In this document: positions 8,750 to 16,390 of the stretch, one piece after another | Layout of the letters: each line of letters starts with the position of its first letter | How positions within the stretch are numbered: position 1 is the stretch's first letter | Assembly: GCA_029882515.1 (NCBI GenBank) | Contig: JAOUKN010000010.1 | Location: 1 to 37,919, forward strand | Direction of reading: 5' to 3' | Source: Candidatus Bathyarchaeota archaeon | GTDB lineage: Archaea > Thermoproteota > Bathyarchaeia > Bathyarchaeales > Bathyarchaeaceae | DNA length: 37,919 nt | The notes under the pieces: model-generated | What the model was told of the DNA's origin: nothing | Databases searched by the model: none | What the model saw: the letters and a program-made list of their open reading frames with translations, nothing else | Translations under genes and position numbers: made by a program

Positions 8750-9931
8750 ATGACGGGGAAAAAAGTCTACATGGATTATGGAGCTGGAGCACCTGTGGAT
8801 CCCAGAATTCTTGAGACCATGAAGCCATACTTTACCAAAGCCTTTGGAAACCCTTCTTCGGTTCATTCTATGGGGCAAGAAGCAAAGAAGGCTGTAGAAA
8901 AGTCACGAAGAAGTATTGCAGATCTTGTTGGAGCTGAGATAAAAGAGGAAATTGTCTTCACTTCTGGGGGCACGGAAAGTAACAATTTAGCTATTAAAGG
9001 TGTTGCATATCGCAATAAGAAACGGGGGGATCATATGATTGCCACTACGCTCGAACATATGTCCGTAATTAACACTTTCAAGTATCTGCAGAAAGATGGT
9101 TTTAGGACTACTTGCGTGCCTGTAGATGAGTGTGGAATAGTTGATGTTGAAGCTTTGAAAAATGTAATCACAGACCAAACTATACTTATTTCAGTCATAT
9201 ATGCTAACGGCGAAATTGGAACAGTGGAGCCAATAAAAGAAATTGGAGAAGTAGCTCATGAGAGAAACATCTATTTTCATGTGGATGCGGTTGCTGCGGC
9301 AGGTCAAGTACCCATCAACGTGATAGATGAGCATATAGACTTGCTTTCTCTTTCGTCCAATGATCTCTATGGTCCAAAAGGAGTAGGGGCCTTATATATT
9401 AAAACTGGAACCAAAATCCAGCCGATTGTGCATGGTGGTGGTCAGGAAAAAGGAATGCGATCTGGAACAGAGAACGTGCCTGCTATCGTCGGTATGGGCG
9501 AGGCTGCAAGGATTGCAAAGAAAGAAATGAAATCTGAAAGTGGTAGGTTATCTGGGTTGCGGGATAGATTGATAGAAGGTGTTTTGGATAAGATACCGCG
9601 TTCTTTTTTGAATGGTCATCCCACCATGAGGCTTCCCAATAACGCCAATCTTAGGTTTAGTTATATTGAGGGTGAATCGTTGATACTGAGCCTTGATATG
9701 GAAGGAGTGGCTACTTCTTCTGGTTCAGCGTGTACTTCAAAGACCCTTGAGCCTTCTCACGTCTTGTTGGCTATAAATTTGGCTCATGAAGAGGCTCATG
9801 GATCATTAGTGTTCACGTTGGGGAGATGGACAACTAAGGAGGAAATTGATTACGTAATGAAAATATTGCCAGGTATCGTAAGACGTTTAAGGGCCATTTC
9901 CCCTTTAACTCCTAAAGAGTTGCTGAGGTGA
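8750..9931 (+). CDS. iscS: IscS-like cysteine desulfurase homologue lacking the PLP lysine
   Basis: A fold-type I aminotransferase-class protein of the NifS/IscS family; active members form persulfide from cysteine. I start it at ATG 8750 because GGTGAT sits just before it, giving 393 residues; the ORF track uses GTG 8741. Family motifs are present: GGTESNNLAIKG, HVDAVAAAGQ, GGGQEKGMRSGTENV, and the sulfur-accepting cysteine in SSGSACTSK (about C328). At the position where IscS has HK (SAHK.YGPKG), this protein reads SSNDLYGPKG, so the lysine that normally binds PLP is Asp (about residue 205). From memory, Archaeoglobus fulgidus IscS has the same replacement and forms a complex with IscU. It may act as a cluster-ligating partner rather than as a normal desulfurase. 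iscU starts 4 bases downstream. Confidence 0.93.
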   Translation: MTGKKVYMDYGAGAPVDPRILETMKPYFTKAFGNPSSVHSMGQEAKKAVEKSRRSIADLVGAEIKEEIVFTSGGTESNNLAIKGVAYRNKKRGDHMIATTLEHMSVINTFKYLQKDGFRTTCVPVDECGIVDVEALKNVITDQTILISVIYANGEIGTVEPIKEIGEVAHERNIYFHVDAVAAAGQVPINVIDEHIDLLSLSSNDLYGPKGVGALYIKTGTKIQPIVHGGGQEKGMRSGTENVPAIVGMGEAARIAKKEMKSESGRLSGLRDRLIEGVLDKIPRSFLNGHPTMRLPNNANLRFSYIEGESLILSLDMEGVATSSGSACTSKTLEPSHVLLAINLAHEEAHGSLVFTLGRWTTKEEIDYVMKILPGIVRRLRAISPLTPKELLR

Positions 9932-9935
9932 AAGC

Positions 9936-10310
9936 GTGTACTCTGAAAAGGTTATGGACCATTTCAGGAATCCGCGAAACATGGGAGAAATTCCAGATGC
10001 TGACGGCGTGGGTACTGTTGGTAATCCAGTTTGCGGTGACGTCATGACCGTCTACATAAAAATCAAAGACAACAAGATAGACGACATCAAGTTCAAAACG
10101 TTTGGTTGTGGCGCAGCAATAGCCACGAGCAGTATGATAACCGAATTGGCAAAGGGAAAAACCCTTGATGATGCTTTAAAAATTACACGGGCTAATGTCG
10201 CAGAGGGTCTTGGAGGGCTTCCTCCGATCAAAATGCACTGTTCAAACCTAGCTGCGGATGCTTTGCACGCTGCTATAAAAGACTATAAGGAGAAGAAAGA
10301 GGGGAATTGA
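9936..10310 (+). CDS. iscU: Fe-S cluster assembly scaffold IscU
   Basis: A 124-residue IscU/NifU-N scaffold on which Fe-S clusters are built before transfer to apoproteins. The three ligand cysteines are present: C33 in NPVCGD, C58 in FGCGAAIATSS and C102 in KMHCSNLA. The conserved Asp35, tied to cluster turnover in the family, is also present. The start is GTG, preceded by GAGGTGA at the end of iscS. The region around C102 reads LPPIKMHCSNLA, close to the LPPVK.HCS recognised by HscA chaperones in bacteria. The 4-base gap after the lysine-less IscS supports a dedicated IscS-IscU complex. Confidence 0.95.
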   Translation: MYSEKVMDHFRNPRNMGEIPDADGVGTVGNPVCGDVMTVYIKIKDNKIDDIKFKTFGCGAAIATSSMITELAKGKTLDDALKITRANVAEGLGGLPPIKMHCSNLAADALHAAIKDYKEKKEGN

Positions 10311-10313
10311 GCA

Positions 10314-10493
10314 ATGAAATTCATAAAGTGTAAAGTATGTGGTAAAGAGATAGCTGAGACTGACAGATGTGAACTAGCACGTTATCAAAAGACCATTGAT
10401 GGAGAACGATACACATTTTGTTGTGTCCATTGTGCCGATGAACTTGATGTAAAACAAAAGCAACATAAAAAAGGTTCAAGCATAGGTTGTTAA
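10314..10493 (+). CDS. Small Cys-rich (zinc-ribbon/TRASH-like) protein of the isc operon
   Basis: This 59-codon ORF is missing from the ORF track. It starts ATG 3 bases after the iscU stop, with AGAGGGGAATTGA as a plausible binding site. The protein begins MKFIKCKVCGKEIAET and contains FCCVHCADEL, giving CxxC, a middle Cys (RCEL) and CCxxC, and it ends in Cys (SIGC). The pattern suggests a metal- or cluster-binding knuckle like TRASH domains. Its place as fourth gene suggests iron or sulfur delivery, metal sensing, or a client protein. I do not recognise a named family. Confidence 0.65.
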   Translation: MKFIKCKVCGKEIAETDRCELARYQKTIDGERYTFCCVHCADELDVKQKQHKKGSSIGC

Positions 10494-10544
10494 AGGTTAA
10501 ACGATCACAGGTTGAACCCACGTCAATACTCAGAACGTGAATCA

Positions 10545-11402
10545 TTATTTTTCTACTAATGAAGTCAAGATTGCCAAAGATGCGTACAATGCCTCCTCAG
10601 TTCTCACAGTCGCAGTCCCCTGGTTTGGAATTGTATTAACTACAAGGTCGGCAACCTCGCCAAGTTTGAGTCCTTCCTGCGCTACTATCTCATGAAGTCC
10701 CCTAGTAGGAGCACCGAAGGCGACCAACACCTTTTGCGATTTCTTCCAACGTTTCACCAGCTTCTGAATAACTTGTTTGAAGGGTATTCCATACTTGGAT
10801 GTTGCCACTACTAGGTCAAATGATCGTTTTCTTATCAACCGCCCTAACGTGACGTTCGAGATAACCACTTGGTACCCCCAGTATTCTTCTATTTCATCAT
10901 GACTCACCACAACTCCCCTCGGAGTCTCTTCAAGCTCACCAATCTTTACTGTAGCTCTGGTGTCAATGGGGATTCTTTTTTTGGAGATGAGAATTGGTCG
11001 TTCTACTCCAATGTCTATAAGAGAACCATTCTTAACTGAAGCCACCACAACTCCTTCTCGATATTCTCCGACGGTTAAGTCTTTTAACTTGTTTATTAGA
11101 GGGTGATGAGGAGTACGCAAGGGTGGAAGAATCCCTACGTATCGCAATTCAGGTTTTATCTTAAACAATCGCTTTCGTAAGTATTGAGGGGTTTCCATGT
11201 AGGAGAGAATTGTGGCAATTAGACGTGCTTCCTTACTTTGGTCAGAACCCACAGCATCTGAAAACACTATAATTTCATGGACTCTAAAAATTGCAACGGC
11301 TCTTCCTACCAGTCCAATTCTCAAGGTTTTTTCTCTAAGATGGGGGACGTCTGAAATTATGGAAGCGGGAATTGCTATAGAAAGCTTCTGCCTATGGTTC
11401 AT
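10545..11402 (-). CDS. SPOUT-superfamily RNA methyltransferase (COG2106-like)
   Basis: This matches the archaeal/eukaryotic SPOUT methyltransferases related to human SPOUT1/C9orf114, with an OB-like insertion (GEYREGVVVASVKNGSLIDIGVERPILI, middle) and a C-terminal SAM-binding knot (KVLVAFGAPTRGLHEI...VVNTIPNQGTATVRTEEALYASLAIL). The NxxPNQGTxTVRTEEA ending is typical of the family. It probably methylates rRNA or tRNA; the target is unknown. The ORF track starts at GTG 11411. I prefer ATG 11402, which lies 6 bases after the AGGTG; ATG 11405 is also possible. It is divergent from the isomerase gene over a shared A/T-rich promoter. Confidence 0.85.
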   Translation of the reverse strand: MNHRQKLSIAIPASIISDVPHLREKTLRIGLVGRAVAIFRVHEIIVFSDAVGSDQSKEARLIATILSYMETPQYLRKRLFKIKPELRYVGILPPLRTPHHPLINKLKDLTVGEYREGVVVASVKNGSLIDIGVERPILISKKRIPIDTRATVKIGELEETPRGVVVSHDEIEEYWGYQVVISNVTLGRLIRKRSFDLVVATSKYGIPFKQVIQKLVKRWKKSQKVLVAFGAPTRGLHEIVAQEGLKLGEVADLVVNTIPNQGTATVRTEEALYASLAILTSLVEK

Positions 11403-11442
11403 CATATGCACCTTTCAACTAGGTAAACATGTGACCCTACTT

Positions 11443-11450
11443 CTTAAAAG
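11443..11450. promoter_or_regulatory. Shared TATA-like element between the divergent SPOUT and PGI/PMI genes
   Basis: CTTAAAAG reads as CTTTTAAG on the other strand. It lies 39 bases from the isomerase ATG and about 40 from the SPOUT start, so one element could serve both directions. Pattern-based only. Confidence 0.4.
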
Positions 11451-11488
11451 CTTCAACAGAAAATAATGGTTTAGTTGGCGATGAAAGA

Positions 11489-12637
11489 ATGCCTGACGTT
11501 TCTATACTAGATCGAATTGATGAGATTAAGAAAATCGATGAAGACGACATGTTAGGTCATTGCCTAAAAACTCCGCTGTACTCTCGAGACGTTGTAGAAC
11601 AGACTGAACAAATAGAACTGCCAGTCAAGGTGGACATTTCACGAAAGGTTTCGATTAGATACAGGAAACCGCGTCACATCGTTATCACCGGTATGGGAGG
11701 CTCTGCAATAGGAGGAGAAATTCTTAAAGACTGGCTACGAGACGAACTCCCAATCCCTGTAGACATCTCTAGTGACTACACTGTCCCTGCATACGCAAAC
11801 GAAGATACCCTCGTATTTGCGATCAGTCACTCAGGGGAAACTGAAGAAACACTCAGTTCCTTCTTAGACGCTCTCCGTAAAAAATGCATGATAGTGTCCA
11901 TAACTTCTGGAGGACACTTGCTTTCATTTTGTAAGAAGCTAAATCTGCCCTTTGTGCGAATATCCGGCGGGCTTCCTCCACGCGCCGCAATTCCTTTTCT
12001 CTTCTTTCCTCTCCCAATTCTGCTAGAGAAAATTGGTGTGCTTTCCAACGTGAAAGAGGAGATTGATGAAACGATACGGGTTATGAAAAGTCTAGGAGAA
12101 GCAAATTCGCCAATAATTCCAGTTAAAAATAACTCGACAAAGAACCTGGCACTTGAACTAATGAATACTGTGCCGGTGGTTTATGGATTCAAGCAATATA
12201 ACGCTATAGCACACCGATTGAAGACGCAATTCAATGAAAACAGCAAAGTGATCAGCAGGTATGATGTTTTTCCAGAACTCAACCACAATGAAGTTGTCGG
12301 GTGGGAAGCCCCTGAGGCGGTGACTAAACATTTTTCGGTTATAATCATTAGAGACCATAACGAACCCGCTGAGATGAGACGGAGAATTGAGGCAACGAAG
12401 TCGTTGGCTTTGAAGGGAGCTAAAAAGATTCTTGAAATCTATGCGAGTGGAAATCGAAGGCTGGCAAGAATGTTCTCAGTGTTGCATATGGGAGACTTTG
12501 TGAGCGTTTACTTGGCAATTCTACAGAACAAAGATCCTACGCCAGTGAAGACGATTAGTGCTATTAAAGAGGAGGTGAGGAGAGAGTTTAGTGTGGTTGA
12601 TGGGATGGAGGATGAGATCCGTAAGATTGTTACGTAA
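11489..12637 (+). CDS. Bifunctional phosphoglucose/phosphomannose isomerase
   Basis: A SIS-domain isomerase of the archaeal PGI/PMI family, interconverting glucose-6-P or mannose-6-P with fructose-6-P for gluconeogenesis and sugar-nucleotide supply. The first SIS motif is ITGMGGSAIGGEIL (about residues 67-80) and the phosphate-binding loop is ISHSGETEET (about 111-120). The C-terminal half carries FPELNHNEVVGWE (about 263-275), with the family's catalytic His/Glu region, and HMGDFVSVYLAI. Length, 382 residues, is slightly above the usual 300-330. The gene is preceded by a TATA-like CTTAAAAG and followed by a two-tier hairpin. Confidence 0.9.
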   Translation: MPDVSILDRIDEIKKIDEDDMLGHCLKTPLYSRDVVEQTEQIELPVKVDISRKVSIRYRKPRHIVITGMGGSAIGGEILKDWLRDELPIPVDISSDYTVPAYANEDTLVFAISHSGETEETLSSFLDALRKKCMIVSITSGGHLLSFCKKLNLPFVRISGGLPPRAAIPFLFFPLPILLEKIGVLSNVKEEIDETIRVMKSLGEANSPIIPVKNNSTKNLALELMNTVPVVYGFKQYNAIAHRLKTQFNENSKVISRYDVFPELNHNEVVGWEAPEAVTKHFSVIIIRDHNEPAEMRRRIEATKSLALKGAKKILEIYASGNRRLARMFSVLHMGDFVSVYLAILQNKDPTPVKTISAIKEEVRREFSVVDGMEDEIRKIVT

Positions 12638-12925
12638 GCTAGGGTGGTGGGTGTGTGTCTGTCTAGGCCTCGCTAGAGGGATATCAAAGAAGTGCTTCTG
12701 TTCCCTCTCAGTATGAAAAAACAGAACTTTTCATCAAGCAATATGCTGTCGGTGAGTGATAGAGAAGATAAAGAATACAGGAACCAGCAATTTCATTAAA
12801 AGAATTAACTTAGTTTATTCGACCCAAGTGCCGTAATAAACCCTTTAGTAAGTCCTATGTTTCCATAATGCGTTCAAGAAGGCCAAATTTCACCTAACAC
12901 CCCGCTTTTTTCGGCTTTTATAACC
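12638..12925. other. Intergenic gap between two convergent gene ends
   Basis: No convincing gene. It holds the hairpin at 12675-12708 and a 28-codon ATG ORF (MKKQNFSSSN...) from about 12714 with no binding site, which I do not call. The rest is A/T-rich. Confidence 0.5.
12675..12708 (+). terminator. Two-tier hairpin downstream of the PGI/PMI gene
   Basis: AGAGGGA pairs with TCCCTCT (outer 7 bp), and AGAAG pairs with CTTCT inside it across a 2-base loop, with an asymmetric 6/2 internal loop. It starts 38 bases after the stop codon. It may be a 3' end structure or a small RNA. No T-run follows. Confidence 0.4.
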
Positions 12926-13453
12926 TCACGCAACAGAATCCATAGCTTCTATAATTTTCATAACTTCATCTTTCTTCTCTTTTGTAGTTATAACCGCAAC
13001 AACCCCTTCTCGGGGTTGACCATACACCACCAAAGAATTTTCTGGTGCATGAACCACCGCCGCCAATGTTAAAAGATCCTCTTCGCCATCAACTATCACT
13101 CTTATACGATGTTCCCTTTTCTCCAATGCCTTTTGAATACCCTCTCTAGCTTCCACAGTCAGTGTTCCCGCAGGGTTTTTTACATGTATTGTTTCATTTG
13201 CTTTTACTTGAATTGGGGCAATAGGTTTTCTCATAGCCTGATTATCTACTATGAATACTTGGGGGCAAATCCCATATTTCATCATGTTACTCGAAACTAC
13301 ATCTCCAACAGCAATAATTTTCGAAGGCTTTTCTTTTCCAATTATTTTCTCCAGTTCTTTCATAGTTTCTTTGAAGGAGCCCTCGATCAGCAGCCCTAAT
13401 GGAGCCTTCAATTTTCTGCGTAAATGTGGTGTAAGTCGGAGAATTCTGATCAC
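12926..13453 (-). CDS. GTP-dependent dephospho-CoA kinase (DUF359 family)
   Basis: A 175-residue protein matching the archaeal DUF359 family, shown in Thermococcus to phosphorylate dephospho-CoA with GTP in the last step of CoA synthesis. Characteristic segments are KIIAVGDVVSSNMMKYGICPQVFIVDNQAMRK (about residues 44-75), VKNPAGTLTVEA, and IRVIVDGEEDLLTLAAVVHAPENSLVVYGQPREGVVAV. The GDVV and DGEEDL acidic motifs are those expected to bind metal and nucleotide. The start is GTG, sharing GTGA with the spt4 stop, so it is translationally coupled as last gene of the S6e-aIF2gamma cluster. In many archaea rps24e and rps27ae follow; they are absent here. Confidence 0.9.
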   Translation of the reverse strand: MIRILRLTPHLRRKLKAPLGLLIEGSFKETMKELEKIIGKEKPSKIIAVGDVVSSNMMKYGICPQVFIVDNQAMRKPIAPIQVKANETIHVKNPAGTLTVEAREGIQKALEKREHRIRVIVDGEEDLLTLAAVVHAPENSLVVYGQPREGVVAVITTKEKKDEVMKIIEAMDSVA

Positions 13454-13635
13454 CGGACACGAAGGGCATAGCGTCCTTTCTTCTTTATTTTCATGGCATG
13501 GGCTATAGCTGAGTCTTCTGGACTAAGAACGATAACTAAGCCTATGAAGTCATCACTTAGGATTGCAGCTTTACAGTTTGGGCAAACTGAGCCTACAAAT
13601 ATTAATTGGCATTCCGGACAAGCTTTTTCGCTCAT
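13450..13635 (-). CDS. spt4: Transcription elongation factor Spt4 (RpoE'')
   Basis: A 61-residue zinc-binding protein, partner of Spt5 in the processivity clamp of archaeal RNA polymerase. Both CxxC pairs are visible, CPEC and CPNC, in the N-terminal third. They are followed by SDDFIGLVIVLSPEDSAIAHAMKIKKKGRYALRVR, the standard Spt4 ending that contacts Spt5. It overlaps rpoE1 upstream through ATGA and the CoA kinase downstream through GTGA, so all three are translated from one message. Confidence 0.95.
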   Translation of the reverse strand: MSEKACPECQLIFVGSVCPNCKAAILSDDFIGLVIVLSPEDSAIAHAMKIKKKGRYALRVR

Positions 13636-14243
13636 GCCTTAGGGCTCCCAGCAGTGGTTTCAGGCTCTTTCGCTTTCTTAGATTCAGTGCTTTTCATTTT
13701 CTCCAAGTCTTTCTTAATCCATTCTATTTTTCCTAAAGAGGGTTGTCTCGCTGTTACTCCGATCTTTCCTGAACTCCCTCCTCTGTGCCCCAGAGAAACT
13801 GCGGTTATGCGAACTCGGACATGGTCTCCAGTTGCGAGTTTTCTTTTTGTTTCTTTGCCCATGAGTACTCCTTGTTTCTCGTCGTAGGAGATGAAATCAT
13901 CCATAAGTTGGGATACATGAAGCAAGGCGTCTATGGGTCCAACCCGTACGAAGGCTCCAAAATCAGCGATTTCAACAATCTCTCCTTCCACGATCTCTTG
14001 AACTTTTGGCAGAAATGTGAGAAGAGAGAATTCAACTTTGTGATAGGTGGCTCCATCTCCTGGAATAATTTTTCCGATAGAGTTGGCTTTGATGTCTATG
14101 ACTGCTATGACATAACCCAACTCTTCATCGATCATACCTTCATATTTTATTCCAAGTTGTTCGTGACCAACGATCTCAATGGATTCACCAAATTTCTCGG
14201 GGGGAATACGAATGGTATCTTCTAAGGTCACAAGTTTAAACAT
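13632..14243 (-). CDS. rpoE1: DNA-directed RNA polymerase subunit E' (Rpo7)
   Basis: A subunit of the stalk module that binds exiting RNA. The N-terminal Rpo7 domain (MFKLVTLEDTIRIPPEKFG) is followed by an S1 domain (VEGEIVEIADFGAFVRVGPIDALLHVSQLMDDFI), then a charged low-complexity tail of about 40 residues (KKDLEKMKSTESKKAKEPETT...), longer than in most homologues. I start at ATG 14243 rather than the track's TTG, since GGTGAT lies just before it and the conserved sequence begins there (203 residues). A TATA-like TATTAATAAG on this strand near 14291-14300 could give an internal promoter. Confidence 0.95.
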   Translation of the reverse strand: MFKLVTLEDTIRIPPEKFGESIEIVGHEQLGIKYEGMIDEELGYVIAVIDIKANSIGKIIPGDGATYHKVEFSLLTFLPKVQEIVEGEIVEIADFGAFVRVGPIDALLHVSQLMDDFISYDEKQGVLMGKETKRKLATGDHVRVRITAVSLGHRGGSSGKIGVTARQPSLGKIEWIKKDLEKMKSTESKKAKEPETTAGSPKA

Positions 14244-14290
14244 GATAATCACCTGCAACAACTGATCCTTGTGCGAATACTGCGTGAATG

Positions 14291-14300
14291 CTTATTAATA
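14291..14300 (-). promoter_or_regulatory. TATA-box candidate for rpoE1-spt4-DPCK
   Basis: On the reverse strand TATTAATAAG lies about 48 bases upstream of the rpoE1 ATG, at the 3' end of the PIN gene. It suggests an extra start site inside the larger cluster. Confidence 0.35.
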
Positions 14301-14690
14301 TTCTTCACCCTCCATTTCCAAATGAGACTTTTGTCTCAAATAGATAACTGGCAAATTTATATTCCTTAATCTTCTTCTAAGTATCCTGTCGTTAGTAGCA
14401 ACTGGGCATTTCCATTCTGCGGCCACTCGAACAATCACGTCATCCGGAGTCTCCCCAAAACTTTGTTCCACACCAACTAGATGACATTTTTCGACAAGCT
14501 CAAGTGCCAAAGAAGCCTTTTTGCGCATCTTAGGAGATCCCCTCTTTGCCTTCTTTATAAGTTCTGTATTGGTCGTGGAAAGAATTATGGGGTCGAATCT
14601 TTGCTCAAGAAGCTTCGCTAACTCATCGAAAATATCAACTGGAAATTGAGATGGAATAAAGAGGAAATTAGAATCTAAAATCACTTTCAT
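14295..14690 (-). CDS. PIN-domain ribonuclease (FCF1/UTP24-like)
   Basis: A 131-residue PIN-domain protein of the type found between aIF2gamma and rpoE1 in archaea, related to Fcf1/Utp24, the rRNA-processing endonucleases. The four metal-binding acidic positions are visible: D in VILDSNFLF (near the N-terminus), E in TTNTELIKK, D in TPDDVIVRVA and D in VATNDRILRRRL. A role in rRNA maturation is inferred from family and ribosomal neighbours. ATG 14690 has AAGG 6 bases upstream and fits the conserved start MKVILDSNF; the track adds a TTG codon. Confidence 0.85.
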   Translation of the reverse strand: MKVILDSNFLFIPSQFPVDIFDELAKLLEQRFDPIILSTTNTELIKKAKRGSPKMRKKASLALELVEKCHLVGVEQSFGETPDDVIVRVAAEWKCPVATNDRILRRRLRNINLPVIYLRQKSHLEMEGEEY

Positions 14691-14727
14691 ATCCAACCTT
14701 TCCAGAATGAATCGTGAATCAATACCT

Positions 14728-15981
14728 TCATCCTTTTACGGTTCCATAACCAATGAGACGCCATCTTCCCGCAATTTTTCTGCTTATGGCTGCCCTGAAG
14801 TTCTCTTCTGTACATACTGGACGTCCTAGTTGAAGAGTGATCGTGCCTTTTCCTACGGAAGCAACGTTTCCCGTAGTTATAGTAGTTCCGACATCGAGAA
14901 GGAGAACTTCACCTTTTGTCGTTTTATTAACTTCTATCAATTCTTTGGTTCCTATTACACGTTCGAAAAAATGGGGTTCTAGGGTTAATTCCGATCGAGT
15001 TTCGGGAAGCATATTTGGCTTGCCCACTAAATTTCCGATAAGTCCATCTGCTTTTGTCAATGAGGGATCAAGAAATGTTCCAACACCAATTAGTCCTCCG
15101 CTACTAGCTTCTTGGATCTTTTTCCCACCGGTGTGAAGACTGGCAATTTCAGTGAAAAGTGGATTATGAAGAGATTTCCCATTTTTTTCAACACGAATTC
15201 CTGGTCGGATTTCGATTTCATCTCGCGAGCTGAATTTTCCTTGGAAGATGGTTCCACCTATTACTCCCCCAACCAGTTCTTGTGCTGGTGTTCCAGGTTT
15301 GTTAACATCAAAAGAACGGACAACATACATTCTTGGGGGTTTTTGTGGATCTCGCGGAGGAGTGGGAATATGTTTCTCTACTACCTGGAGTAGAACATCA
15401 ATGTTTATGGAGTGTTGAGCAGAAACTGGGACGATAGGCGCTTTTTCAGCTATGGTTCCTTCAACAAACTCTTCGATTTCTCTGTAACTGTCCAAAGCAC
15501 GTTTTTCGTCAACTATATCCACTTTGTTCTGAGCGATTATGAGGTTTTTTATTCCTACTATTTCAATGGCAGCCAGATGTTCTCGTGTCTGTGGCTGGGG
15601 ACATGGTTCATCAGCTGCTATAACAAGTATAGCTCCATCCATAACGGCTGCGCCGGAAAGCATGGTTGCCATGAGTGCCTCGTGACCTGGTGCATCAACA
15701 AAGCTTACTGCTCTAACGAAATCACATGAAGAGCCACACTGGGGGCAGGTGGGTTCTGTCGAGTAGCATTGAGGAGAATCGCATTTAGCACATTTGTAGA
15801 TGGGTGCGTCGGCGTAACCAAGTTTGATAGTTATGCCTCGTCTCAGTTCTTCACTATGTTTCGCTGCCCAAACACCCGTTATAGCTTCCACGAGTGTGGT
15901 TTTTCCATGGTCAACATGACCTATTGTTCCTATATTGACCTCAGGTTGTCTGGGCAGTTTCTTCAGTAATTTCGCCTCCAC
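14728..15981 (-). CDS. eif2g: Translation initiation factor aIF2 subunit gamma
   Basis: The GTPase subunit of heterotrimeric aIF2, which brings initiator Met-tRNA to the small subunit. G1 is GHVDHGKT (residues 21-28), followed by a zinc ribbon CAKC...CPQC (about 64-82), G3 DAPGHE (about 97-101) and G4 NKVD (about 155). Domains II and III follow, with the expected VGGVIGGTIFQGKF and PHFFERVIG segments. Length, 417, is normal. The GTG start overlaps rps6e by 41 bases; no later start precedes the G1 motif, so the overlap is real. The cluster S6e-aIF2gamma-PIN-rpoE1-spt4 is a classic archaeal arrangement. Confidence 0.98.
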   Translation of the reverse strand: MEAKLLKKLPRQPEVNIGTIGHVDHGKTTLVEAITGVWAAKHSEELRRGITIKLGYADAPIYKCAKCDSPQCYSTEPTCPQCGSSCDFVRAVSFVDAPGHEALMATMLSGAAVMDGAILVIAADEPCPQPQTREHLAAIEIVGIKNLIIAQNKVDIVDEKRALDSYREIEEFVEGTIAEKAPIVPVSAQHSINIDVLLQVVEKHIPTPPRDPQKPPRMYVVRSFDVNKPGTPAQELVGGVIGGTIFQGKFSSRDEIEIRPGIRVEKNGKSLHNPLFTEIASLHTGGKKIQEASSGGLIGVGTFLDPSLTKADGLIGNLVGKPNMLPETRSELTLEPHFFERVIGTKELIEVNKTTKGEVLLLDVGTTITTGNVASVGKGTITLQLGRPVCTEENFRAAISRKIAGRWRLIGYGTVKG

Positions 15982-16390
15982 TTTCTTCTGAAGTTCTTTT
16001 CGGTTTCTTCTTCACCTTTCCTTTGGGTTTCTTTACTTTCTTTGGTTCCTCAACAATTTTCATGTTTATTTGGACAATTTCCTCAGTGATGATGTTCCCT
16101 CTAAGGGTTTTTCTCCTTCTTTCTCCCTTTCGAGAAGGATGGAAACCCACTCCTCCACTTAATAAAACACCTGTTCTGACTCCTCCATGAACATTAGGTC
16201 TCATGGGAAAGCCATCTTTGTCGGATCCGCCAGTGATTTGAAGTCTGTGGCCTCCCATTCCTACCACTGAACCGTCAACCACTTCCCCCAGTCTTTTTCC
16301 AATCAGTGGAACAGCACGAGCATCTTCTATTTCCAGAGATTGGGATTTGCCTGTTTTGGGATCTCCAACGATTATTTTGAACTTGGCCAT
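15941..16390 (-). CDS. rps6e: Ribosomal protein S6e (eS6)
   Basis: A 149-residue small-subunit ribosomal protein. Core motifs are KFKIIVGDPKTGKSQSLEIE, VDGSVVGMGGHRLQITGGSDKDGFPMRPNVHGGVRTGVLLSGGVGFHPSRKGERRRKTLRGNIITEEIVQINMKI. A charged extension of about 40 residues, rich in Lys and then Glu/Thr, follows the core. That tail is the part overlapping aIF2gamma. It begins the reverse-strand translation/transcription cluster; the A/T-rich gap upstream should hold its promoter. Confidence 0.97.
   Translation of the reverse strand: MAKFKIIVGDPKTGKSQSLEIEDARAVPLIGKRLGEVVDGSVVGMGGHRLQITGGSDKDGFPMRPNVHGGVRTGVLLSGGVGFHPSRKGERRRKTLRGNIITEEIVQINMKIVEEPKKVKKPKGKVKKKPKRTSEESGGEITEETAQTT

Noticed and set aside
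10321-10545. Reverse-strand 74-residue ORF after iscU
   Set aside because: It is antisense to the Cys-rich small gene, which has better start and coding features.
12714-12800. 28-codon ORF after the isomerase gene
   Set aside because: Too short, no binding site, Ser/Asn/Gln-rich composition typical of chance ORFs.
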